A stretch of DNA of 64,000 nt from Lytechinus pictus. Taxonomy: Eukaryota > Echinodermata > Echinoidea > Temnopleuroida > Toxopneustidae. Of the stretch, positions 24,501-33,894 are shown one piece after another (the stretch's first letter is position 1; every line of letters starts with the position of its first letter). Below the pieces are notes generated by a model, which was not told the origin of the DNA, ran no database searches, and saw only the letters and a program-made list of their open reading frames with translations. The stretch lies in contig NC_087254.1 in assembly GCF_037042905.1 (NCBI RefSeq), positions 19,338,603 to 19,402,602 of the forward strand, written 5' to 3'. The position numbers and the translations under genes are program-made.

Positions 24501-27500
24501 TTCAAAAAGCCCCAGGACCCCCTCATTACAAAATGAGATACTTTGAACAATATGATGGATTTTGGTCTTCCTAAATAAAAAGATCAAAATGCTAAAAAAT
24601 TCTTTGATTATAAGTTTGTTACATTATAGTTATCAATGAAATTAGGTAACATCATCAGTCCATGTGCACATAATCAACGAACAGTTAAACACATTTCGCG
24701 GTTTGGTTGCCTTTCTCTCGAACCCATTTCCTATACAGACCCGGTTACGTTTAAACAGGGAGTTAGGAGTTCTCTCTTCTTTAAGGGAAGGAAGGTGACA
24801 GTAACCCTGATGACATCCTCTGAGCCTTTCATCATAGAGGGGTTGAGGACAAAGCTGAAAGCGTTACAGAGTAGTCGTCCCAAGCTCATTGAAGCCGTTA
24901 GGCTCTACCAGCTACCGTACAGTGGACTAAAACACCACACCTTCAAGGAGGATGTTGATATCATGGTACTCTGTCATTCAATCGAAAACATGAGATTTTC
25001 CATCACCAACGTGACTGACTCCCTCTACGACGAGTTCCTCGAATACAGCAATGAGAAACTTGGTATGTGAAATGGATAAGAAGAATGCATGTGTCGAGCA
25101 ATAGGAATAAAGATATTTTTAAAAGTGATTTATGGGTTTTCATTAATATTATATTTGTTTTAAATTAGTCGAAAAAATATATCTTTGGAAGAAACGTTCT
25201 CAGAGTCAAAGTATGAAGAGAATGACATTCTAACTAACACGTATGGACAAAAATTTCCACAACATAATGCGTGTTGCGTTCAGTGAGAACGAGCTATTTT
25301 GAAAGCATCTACTTGTTGTTTTATTCCCTGTTAATGATTTATTTGTTCCGTACTATTTGTAGCTCATGTACTTTTTTTTTATACAGGCTTCTATAGGAAA
25401 AGTAAATCTTTATTCAAGATTTTTTTTTAATATATAATATCCATCGATGCAAATGGGATACAAAAGCATCTTTCTCATGTTGTGTTCTATCAGGAAAAGA
25501 TAGAATCGTTGTCATGGCTCACGACTTCCCACCAGAAGCGGAAGAGGTAAGGGCAGTGAAGATGGATTCTTTTCGTTATAGCCAATACTCCACCTTCGAT
25601 AACGCAGGTCTGGTCATGATCGGTGGGAGGATGGATAAGAGAGAGCCGGAGATTCGAGATCGAGATTGGGACAGCTTTGTGAAGTTCCTTGAGAATGCCT
25701 CCAAGATACCCCTTCCTTCCAAGTCTCCTCCTGCAGGTGAGAAACAGGAATTCCCCGGAGAGTGCTTCATCAACGTTTTTGTCCAAAAAGTTGTCAGATA
25801 ATTTTCCTTGATTTTGATTGGCTGAGAAGCTCTGTTAGTGTGGTGATTGTTGGATAAAACAGGACGTATACAATAAATCATCAGACAAGGCATTCTATGG
25901 AATGCTCCCTTGATTCTATCATTTTATATTTTTGGATGATGATTATCAGTGATGTACAGATGGGGTGCTTTGGGGCGCTTGTCCCCCCCAGAAAAAAAAT
26001 CACGCCAAGACAAAAGAATAAAGGAAAATAAGAAGTGTAAAATATGATATCATTTTCTGAATATTGTGTCAAAATCTATCACAAAATTTGTAATTTTACA
26101 AAAAAATAAATTTTTGCTTGCTCGCTTTGCTCTCTCGAAAATTCTCAATCAATTTTGCCGGATACGCCATATCTTGCCCCCTCATTTTTTTTTTTTTTTT
26201 TTTTTTTTTGCTCATTACGCCACTGATATTTGTATTCATGTGACAAGTTCTGTGTGACACTCTTATTCTACCTGTAAAAGCATAAAAGGAGTGTCATATT
26301 GAACACGAACTGTCGTGAAATTTACTTCAAGAGCACTTTGGCCTAAACTGCAAAAGAATTTGTCATATAGCCTTATCTGTTTCGGTCTGATCAGAAATAG
26401 TTGAAACTTTTTAATTATCAGGTAATTCATTAATATTGGAGAGTCTTCCCTGTTACATAAATTGATGATTGTTGGTAACCACGTGATTTACGTTGATTAC
26501 CATACAAACAATCGTAAAACGCGACTGTCATATTCGGGGAAATCAATATCTCTCATGATAAGTATACACTTTCTTTCCACATTTCCGTTAACATTACATA
26601 CAGCTCAAACATCAGTTCATACAGATGTCGCCTCCAACACCAAACAAACGTCTAAATTGGAGGAGCGAAAAATCAAGCCATTGACAGTCTCTTCAAGTCT
26701 CTCCGTTAGGATACAAACGAGATCATCCAAGCCCGTCATCTATATCTGTACATCCTATGGACTCCACAGTATCAAAGGGCTCGCTGAAATGGTTCAGAAT
26801 TCGGTGAAACAGTGTTACTCTTCTTGCGAGATCAAGGAGACGGAGCTGCCTTACAGTAGATTAGACGACTTTAAGTTTCCTTCAGAGGCAAGCAAAAGAG
26901 ATGCCATGATTCTCTGCCATTCGGTGCATAACAGAGGTTACTCCATCACTGATGTTCCCAACTCACTTTACAACGTTTTTCTAAAGTACTGCAATCAGCT
27001 TTTTGGTAAGCAATAATTGTGAAACGTGGTTTTTACTGTGCCCACTTAAGGTAGAGGGGGATCACTTCGGTGTTCTTTCCAACAAAAACATGAAAACTAT
27101 TTCTATGAATTTTTCCAGTACCACACATCTTTGCATTATATAAATAACCCTGCCCACCATCCCTAAGAAATTAAAAAGGGAAAGTTGGTGCAGGATTCTA
27201 CTGAAACTGTTTAAAGCGCCAAATGACTTGCTGAGATGGAGAGATATTTTTTCTTACCAAGTTGGCTTACTAGCTTTATTATTTTTACACGAAGAGATAC
27301 GTTATTATCCCAAGTCATGATTATGTAAGTAACCGGGGGCGGCGTTCCTGGAGCACAGTGCCCCCTCCCCTCCCCACTTTTTGAAGCCCTGAAAATGTGC
27401 CCTTTTTACACAATGAAATTGCCCCCTCACGAAAGTGTACTGTGCCCCTTTCACCTGAGGACCCGTTTTAGGTGTTGCCAAGTGCCCTTTCTCGTACAAG

Positions 27501-30500
27501 TGCCAGTCTTTACCAAAAGTGCCCACTCTCGAACGTGTTATGTGCCCTTTCATCTGAGAAGGACCTGCTTTATGTGGTAGCAAGTGTCATTCTCGTATCA
27601 GTGCCAATTTTCACTAAAAAATGCCCCCTCATGAACGTGTTCTGTTGCCCTTTCATATCTGAGAAAGACCCGTTTTATGTCGTTTGCAAGTGCCCCTTTG
27701 CCTTCTTAAAGGTGCCCTTTCTCGTATCAGTGCCCTTTTAACCCAAGAAAAGTGCCCCTCACGAACGTGTTCTGTGCCCCTTTCACCTGAGAAGGACCCG
27801 TTTTATGTGTTAACGAGTGCCCCTTTGCATTCTCATAGGTGCATGTTCTTCATATCATGTCCTTAAAAAACACTCTTTTCGTGCCCGATGAATGCCCGGT
27901 TTCTGAATTTAGCGTTCTGCTTCCTTCTGCAAGTGCATCCTTTAATCGAATAATCCCTTTCAAAATATAATTTGCCCCTTTTCTTTTCTAGTTTGTTCAA
28001 AATGTTTAGTCTGCTAATGTTCAGATGGCGTCCCTTTTTCGGTTGAACAAGTGTTCCTGTTATGATTCTGGAAAAACACATTTTAAATTGATGAATTTCA
28101 CATAATAAGTATGTAGAGGAATACGATGCTGTTGCCGACAGGAACCGTTAGCGTTTGCAATACTTTGGCCTCGTCTGCATAGCATCTGCATAGCAGAGCG
28201 AGACAATAGGCGCCGTTTTTCCGACGGCGTCGGCGTCGTCAACATTGAAATCTTAACCAAGGTTGAGTTTTTGAAATGTCATCATAACGTGGAAAGTATA
28301 TGAACCTAATTCATGAAACATGTGAAACTTGGACACAAGGGTATTCAAGTAGTACTGAACCTCCTGCCTGAGTTTCAGGTCACAAGACCAAGGTCAAAGG
28401 TCCTTGATTACTCCTTACAATCCCTCTCGCAACCTTAGGTCTTCTAGTTCATCCTTACTTGCTGTACCACAATCTCATAATTCATGGGGGGATCGATCAT
28501 TTCAACATGCTGGGCCATTCTTATGGAATAAACTTCCAAAAGAAATCCGCAGTGTTTCTTGTCTCACCACTTTCAAAAGTTCTCTGAAAACCTGGTTATT
28601 CACACAAGCTTTTAGGTAATTGTTATTCTCATTTTAGTAGGTTATCTATCTTCCTTTCTTTTTCCTTTTCTTTTTTTTTTTTCTTTATTGCGCCATGAGC
28701 ATATTTTTTTAATGATGGATACCGGCGCATTACAAATGTTCATATTATTATTATTATTATTTTAAAGTCAATGAATTTAGAACATGTTGGGGGAATCAAT
28801 ATCGAAATCTTAACGAAGATTAAGTTTTTGAAATGTCATCATAACTTAGAAATTATTTAGACCTAGTTCATGAAAATTAGACATAAGGATAACGGTGTAT
28901 CACTGAAGATCCTGCCTGAGTTTTGGGTCACATGACCAACGTCAAAGGTCACTTAGGGTCAACGAACTTTGACTATGTTGGGGGTATTTGTAAAATTGTC
29001 ATCATAACTTTAAAAGTTTATGGATCTAGTTCATGAAACTTGAACATAAGTGCAACCATGTATCCCTAAATATCCTGTGCGAGTTTCAGGTTACATGGCC
29101 AAGGTCAACGGTCATTTAGGGTCAACAAACTTTGACCATGTTGGGCGTACTTGTGGAATTGTCATCATAACTTTGAAAATGTTATGGATCTAGTTCATGA
29201 AACTTGGACATAAGAGCAATCAAGTATCCCTGAACATCCTTTACGAGTTTCAGGTCACATGAACAAGGTCAAATGTTATTTAGGTCAATTAACTCTGGCC
29301 GTGATGGGGGTATTTGTTGAATTGGCATCATAACGTAGAGAGTTTATGGATCTAGTTCGTGAAACATAGACATAAGTGTAATGAAGTATAAATGATTGTT
29401 ATGCACACATCTTAGGTCACATGATCATGGTCAAAGGTCATTTTTTGGTCAATGGACATAGTACATTATTATCATATTAATGTTTTCAAAGTCAGCACTG
29501 CTGCTATATCGAGTCGCGTAATGCAGGCGATACTGCCAGATGCGTTCCGCTTGTTATGTTACTCCTTATGAAGGAAAAAAAAACTTGTAAGCCGTAAGTT
29601 TCATGAGTCATGTGAGTGGGGTAGATAATTAATTTTTTTATCTTTGTTTTAAGATGTTTTAAGTGCCCTTTTCGAAAGAAAACTGCTGCTATATCGAGTC
29701 GCGTAATGCAGGCGAGACTGCCAGAGGCGTTCCGCTTGTTATGTTACTCCTTATGAAGGAAAAAAAAACTTGTAAGCCGTAAGTTTCATGAGTCATGTGA
29801 GTGGGGTAGATAATTAATTTTTTTATCTTGAAAAGTTGCAATTCTTTCTCCCCCCCTTCAAATTCACTCCGCAGCCCCCGTATGTAAGATAAAAATATTA
29901 TGTATATGTGACACGTCCTGTCAAAAGCAGACAGAATTCGATTTTTTTAAACACATTTTTTTTTAACATTATGATTCTCCATTTCTCAAGCTTTAATTTG
30001 GTATATAGCACATGCTAAGGGACATAGTATTTGCTGAGAAAATAGTATTTAAATGTCCCAGGTACGAGAGTTCATAAAAAGTATTTTTACGAGAAAATCG
30101 CTTCTGAAGTTTCGCCCGCTTTCAGACTTCTCGGAGCCTTTTTCACATGTTTCACGCGAAAACTCATCCTTTCATTGTCTGAAAGTGCTTAGCAACCGTC
30201 AATGATTTACAATAAAATTGGGTTTTCCTGAATCCTTGAGATCTCTCCTCAAAGAAAATAAGTTTTTGTAATCGTTTCAACCATCAAGTGTACGTTTTTT
30301 TAAGAGAGAAACACAAGCTATTTTATTGGACCGTGAGGCATTTTGCGTGTCTTTTGCCGTGTCTGGTATTGTTCTCTGTCTATTGTCACATTGTGCTTTC
30401 AGGTGCGATTGTGCGTGGCGTCCATGTTGAACGCGGACTGAACCTTTTTGAGTCTATACCAGCGCCTGTATCGGTCCTATACTACCATGAGTCTAATCCG

Positions 30501-33500
30501 GGAGTTTTATCTGCTATCTCCTCATTTTTTCTTCTCCTTCTTCTCTTCCTTCTTTTTTGAAGTTATTATCAATTTCGTGGCATCTTAAGAACTTTCATCA
30601 CCTTTATGAGAAGATTTTAAAACGTAAAATTCCCGGGTAAAATGAGTAAAGCAAACTGTGTTTATACCACCGTAAAAAAACAACACACAGAGGCACACGC
30701 CGTCTTTGTTTTTATTCCGCTTTATTTTTCTTCCATGAAGGATATTTTCACAGATGTGTTTCTTAAAATCATGCAAGAAGTCTAACATCCCCCAACTCAT
30801 AGACCCCGTTTTTTGTTAAGAACGTGTTACGTTTAACTCCCCCATCGCTACATCCTGGACTATCTTCATTGTTCATTATCAAATCTGTATTTTTTCTACG
30901 TAAAGGCCTATGCTTGCATCATCAAAAGTAAAAAATAGGATTCGTAACAGATTTTTTTTTGGTTGTTGTTGTAATGATTGAGTTGTTAGCATTTCGTCAT
31001 GAATAGGCCTACCAAAGCCAGACACAGATGCTAACTCGAACATGCTTGTTTTGTTTTTTATTATTATTTTCTATCGCAATAACATTAAACCACAAGCAAG
31101 ATTCAGTATTAATGCCATGTTTCTTCTCACCCATCAGAGAACGTTATTATGCCTATTGGCCTATAGCAAGAAAACACTCAGATTAAGCCTAGTAGTTTAT
31201 GATTCTTAAATTGATTAGAATTATTTTATTTTGATAGCCATAACTGTTGAGATACGGAAAAGGCAGTACAAGCTCAAATTGATTTATATATTTAATTATT
31301 GATTTTCTTTTAATTATCATAATTATCATTTTCACGATTATCATCAACATCATCCCTGTAATTATAATTGTTATTTTGTATTATCATTATCATTATCTTC
31401 GTTAGTATTATACTATCATTATCATTGTAGTTACCCTGAATCACGATTATCGTTGGTGATTGTGATTAATTAAGCAATCAATCTTTTTTTTATTGTTTCA
31501 TCTGTCTATTGGATTTGTTGGTATCTTTGTTAACATTTCGCTAATGCTATCGTTTCTTCAAACGACATGAGAAATTTGATGGCGAGAGGTTTGAATCATA
31601 AAGGGTTTGATATGATTCTAATCCCTATAAGTTCACAAAGTGTACATTTCCAGATCCCACTTTCCCTATCTTGAATAAGTGATTATGATTATTCCCGCTA
31701 CAGTTTTAGTTCACTTCAGTTTTTATTTTTTTTTCTCATTTCCCCAAAAATACAAATTTCATACAAGTATCATGACAATAATGCAAGGTAGAATACATGC
31801 AATCTACCTTTCAGTTATATTTATATATTTTCAGTTACATTTATAAATGCGAACCAAAATTGATAAAAACTCATTGCAATAAAAAAAAACTATTGTGAAT
31901 TAATAATATTTCGCTGGAAATGGAGAGGTCCACTTAGAAGCTGGATCGTAGACCCCTCGGATAACAATAGTTATAATGAATTACATATGAAATAAATACC
32001 TATGACAATGGCCAACAGAGAGAACAATACAAAAAATAAGACATGGGAATACACAGTGAACCAACAGAGTAAGGGGAGAATGATAGATTTTATCTCTTTC
32101 GTTCTCTTGAACTAATAAACTAATAAATCAACACGCATTCACTGACGATCAATATTTTAAAGGATTTGAGAATCATTCTTTTGAAAATGCCATCTCAAGT
32201 TTAACGCTTAATGAAAAAAATCCTGATAATGGGCCTAAGATTAAATAAAAGATTATTTCTCAATTCAGCATATCCTTTGTAATTATCAATGAAATTAATC
32301 CTCACTTACAAACCGTGTTTTGAATACGTTTTGTCCTTGGCTTTTATTGAGACCCAATAATCGAGCTCATCGCCCACGCCCCCGCCCTTCCCAGTTCTAT
32401 TACAACCTCCCCGCCCGCGCGCTTCAAAAAGATAGATCAAAAGCATCGCTTTTCAAAAGCATGCCTGTTAAGAAAGATTTAGTAACGGGATGCGAATTAT
32501 AAAGGCCTGAGGCCTTACAAGTTTACTAACAGGATGCCAATTTTTAACTCCAGCTCATCGATTTCAGCGAAATAATCCCCTTCATGCACCGGCTGCGTGT
32601 GAGTACTATGAATAGCCAATCACCAATGGCGTACGTTGCTAGGGGCGGAGCTTAGTACAGCGCGAAGATTTGAGCTTGCTGAACGAGCGGAGTGTCAGAA
32701 AAGTTCGAACTGACCGAAAAAAACACTTGCAGAAAAACGGCTTTTTCGACACTTTCCCGTTATCATTTTCGATTGATTTTTTGACAGAGTATACTTGAAA
32801 CATTAAACATCCCTAAATGATGAAAATAAAAATTTCGACATTTTTGAACATTTTTAGCATTTTACCCATTTTCTCAATTCGGTATCGAGCGACTTCTGTC
32901 TGATTTAGACAAACCATGTCACATATAAGATAAGATATCTCGCCATCAAGTCGATGGCACCTGAAAGTTGCCATCGGATTCTTTGACGGCATCTATTGTA
33001 ATTAACCAATTTCGCGAACATGTAAATTGACTGCAAATCCATGTCGAGCCTATCACACCAGGGGAACATTTTTCATTAAGCTGTTCGTGAGTTAGAGCGA
33101 CTTGAAGAACGACTAGAGATCCTTAACCATCGCCAATGAATATATCATTTACCACAAGAAAGGATCACCAGTCGTTCTTAAAGTCGCCAACGAACAGCTT
33201 TATGAAACGACCACAGTTGTAGTCGGACATGTCGGAAGAAGCGTACAAAATACGCGAAATTCTTTCTTATTGTGAAAATAAGACACTTATAAGCACGAAT
33301 GTGAGCAGTGTTCTGATATTAAAAGTAGATGTAGAACCATTAATTCCTCTTCAATTTAATAAGGTTAATCATTCACGAGGTTGAATTGATTTACTGACAC
33401 CATTGATAATCCTCAATTCATTGGTTGCATTATCAAACTTGTTTCTATTCCTAAATCCAGTACTTAATAAAAAAAATCATAGGTGCGATTTTCTTTAAAC

Positions 33501-33743
33501 TCTATTTCAACATCGTATATTTTTATAACAGGTAAGGATCGCGTGGCCGTGATCGTACACGACTTCGATTGCAGACAGGAAATTCTTAAAATCGAACTCC
33601 AGTCGTTCGGAAAGAGGCAGTCGACTGCTTATAAATTGGCGGGCTTCGTCGCTCTTGCGGGAGATCTCAACACGTCCGATGCCAAACTCTGCTACTATCC
33701 AGAAAGTCTTGGCCTACATTCTTTTGTCAGAAAATTACTCTGA
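21179..33743 (+). CDS. Gene 2 (complete): Death-domain protein with two copies of an unrecognised alpha/beta domain, 692 aa
   Basis: Seven exons join in frame: 21179-21508, 22650-22947, 23318-23587, 24739-25062, 25494-25736, 26604-27005, 33532-33743, total 2,079 nt. Junction 1 is phase 0; all others are phase 1. Layout: residues 1-110 charged with an acidic patch (SVDSSDD) and an NLS-like KRLRRRKK; 111-209 Ser/Thr/Pro/Arg-rich linker; about 218-296 a Death domain; 300-488 and 489-692 two copies of one alpha/beta domain. I see no signal peptide or membrane segment, so the protein should be cytosolic or nuclear. Death domains join signalling proteins in apoptosis and innate immunity; such a role here is inferred. 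The alpha/beta domain is unknown to me: five hydrophobic strands with LPYS, LCHS, SIT.V..SLY and HDF motifs suggest a Rossmann/flavodoxin-like fold. Exon ends rest on splice-site reading and on conservation in genes 1 and 3. Confidence 0.8.
22263..22427. mobile_element. Foldback MITE in intron 1 of gene 2
   Basis: GGGAGCGTTTCATGAAACGA at the left and TGATGAAACGGTCACC at the right, with inner pairs such as ACTTGTCGGAC/GTCAGACAAAA and a core with CAGCCAATCAGA. Gene 3 lacks it and keeps the empty site near 58,768. Confidence 0.7.
22650..22947 (+). CDS. Gene 2 exon 2: Ser/Thr/Pro/Arg-rich linker with 21-bp repeats
   Basis: The acceptor is cttctcatatttag|AACGCT and the donor is TATAAAG|gtgtga. 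It encodes a disordered segment rich in S, T, R, P and G. Residues like QTIGTRPSTIGSRPPTIGTR come from a 21-bp repeat present three times; gene 3 has one copy, making its exon 42 nt shorter without a frame change. The end of the exon (SNIPEMGHQYK) is identical in both genes. Confidence 0.75.
23318..23587 (+). CDS. Gene 2 exon 3: Death domain
   Basis: The acceptor is ctctaattttccag|ATGGAA and the donor is CAAGACG|gttaga. The 90-residue exon carries one domain: DNKIEKLAASLMD, RVIRFGRELGL, the helix KSKILLMLQDWKGR, QQVQGLIQALKNANLEQLAG. The six-helix pattern with the central I..ML..W motif followed by L..AL....L..LA is that of the Death domain. It is somewhat unusual in having GYGIGKPIY between helices. 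Gene 3 differs by two residues (A to T, R to H) and no synonymous sites. Confidence 0.8.
24739..25062 (+). CDS. Gene 2 exon 4: first half of first alpha/beta domain
   Basis: I place the start at cccatttcctatacag|ACCCGG, the only nearby AG with a pyrimidine tract that restores phase 1; the frame is also open upstream to 24,636. The donor is AAACTTG|gtatgt. It encodes strand KVTVTLMTSS, helix FIIEGLRTKLKALQ, strand VRLYQLPYS, strand DIMVLCHSIENMRFSI, and TNVTDSLYDEFLEY. The sequence matches exon 6 motif for motif. Gene 3 has the identical protein. Confidence 0.75.
25494..25736 (+). CDS. Gene 2 exon 5: second half of first alpha/beta domain
   Basis: The acceptor is ttgtgttctatcag|GAAAAG and the donor is CCTGCAG|gtgaga. 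It encodes GKDRIVVMAHDF, a variable loop, strand AGLVMIGGRM, helix WDSFVKFLENAS, then a Pro/Lys linker. Reading past the donor adds GEKQEFPGECFINVFVQKVV and R before TAA at 25,799-25,801, a possible short form with only one alpha/beta domain. Gene 3 differs at three residues and no synonymous sites. Confidence 0.8.
25947..26225. mobile_element. hAT-like element in intron 5 of gene 2
   Basis: Same insertion as at 308-565, from CAGTGATGTACAG to ATTACGCCACTG, with a 27-base T run near the right end. Confidence 0.55.
26604..27005 (+). CDS. Gene 2 exon 6: linker and first half of second alpha/beta domain
   Basis: The acceptor is ttaacattacatacag|CTCAAAC and the donor is CTTTTTG|gtaagc. The protein is identical to gene 3, with two silent differences, and clearly different from gene 1. 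Motifs: VIYICTSYGLHSIKGL, CEIKETELPYS, DAMILCHSVHNRGYSI, TDVPNSLYNVFLKYC. Confidence 0.8.
28383..28763 (+). pseudogene. L2/CR1-like non-LTR retrotransposon 3' end with ATT tail
   Basis: 28,404-28,619 encodes the typical ORF2 C-terminus: NPSRNLRSSSSSLLAVPQS, GPFLWNKLPKEIRS and TTFKSSLKTWLFTQAFR, then TAA. A short 3' UTR ends in (ATT)n at 28,744-28,763, as expected for this group. The 5' remainder is missing. It lies inside the hAT-like element. Confidence 0.75.
28780..29470. repeat. Tandem ~170-bp repeats with GGTCAAAGGTCA motif
   Basis: About four imperfect copies of a unit containing TTGACCATGTTGGGGGTATT, TCATCATAACTT, ATGGATCTAGTTCATGAAAC and GTTTCAGGTCACATGACCAA. A related short copy lies at 2,360-2,680 in unit 1. 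I have seen similar repeats in sea-urchin DNA. Confidence 0.65.
29904..32926. mobile_element. 3-kb TIR-bounded insertion in intron 6 of gene 2, unclassified
   Basis: Ends TATGTGACACGTCCTGTC..CAGACAGAA and TTCTGTCTGA..CATGTCACATA are inverted, with TA at each side. Unit 1 has the uninterrupted sequence GTAAGATAAAAATATCTCGC near 2,960, proving the insertion. No convincing transposase is visible; frames are short. Near 32,600 lies a GC-richer stretch with CCAATCACCAATGG and GGGGCGGAG, which resembles a promoter. Confidence 0.55.
33058..33213. mobile_element. Foldback MITE in intron 6 of gene 2
   Basis: Counterpart of 3,092-3,267 with the ends GGGGAACATTTTTCATTAAG and TTTATGAAACGACCAC and a deletion in the core. 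Confidence 0.6.
33532..33743 (+). CDS. Gene 2 exon 7: second half of second alpha/beta domain, terminal exon
   Basis: The acceptor is ttttataacag|GTAAGG and the stop is TGA. It encodes GKDRVAVIVHDFDCRQE, AGFVALAGDLNTSDAKL and SFVRKLL. The invariant parts against gene 1 are the predicted strands; changes fall mostly in the polar stretch after HDF. A possible ATTAAA signal lies near 34,057. Confidence 0.8.
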
Positions 33744-33894
33744 ATGCGATTTGATATTGAATGAATTGTATCGGGGACATTCTTCACCACAAAGGGCAAC
33801 TGCAAGGTTAAGAGTGATGAATTTGCGAGAGTGAAAACCCTGTCAAACCCTTGGAATGAGAGTCAATTTATTGATTTTTTTTTGGGCGTTACCG

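Larger units (their letters stand above)
27330..29880. mobile_element. hAT-like element, expanded copy, in intron 6 of gene 2
   Basis: Flanked on both sides by TATGTAAG (27,322-27,329 and 29,881-29,888), a clean 8-bp duplication. It is the same insertion as 2,020-2,954 but 1.6 kb longer. The left part is degenerate GTGCCC-type repeats; the middle holds an L2-like fragment; the right part has tandem GGTCAAAGGTCA-type repeats and a duplicated block containing TATATCGAGTCGCGTAATGC (about 29,500 and 29,690). Confidence 0.7.

Noticed and set aside
24739..27005. Alpha/beta domain as a canonical TIR domain
   Set aside because: The order of hydrophobic strands is loosely similar, but typical TIR box motifs and the conserved glutamate context are not visible. 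I leave the domain unnamed.
30288..30560. Hydrophobic 90-codon frame inside the 3-kb insertion
   Set aside because: No homologous frame in other units, ends in a T/C-rich tract, and no family recognised.
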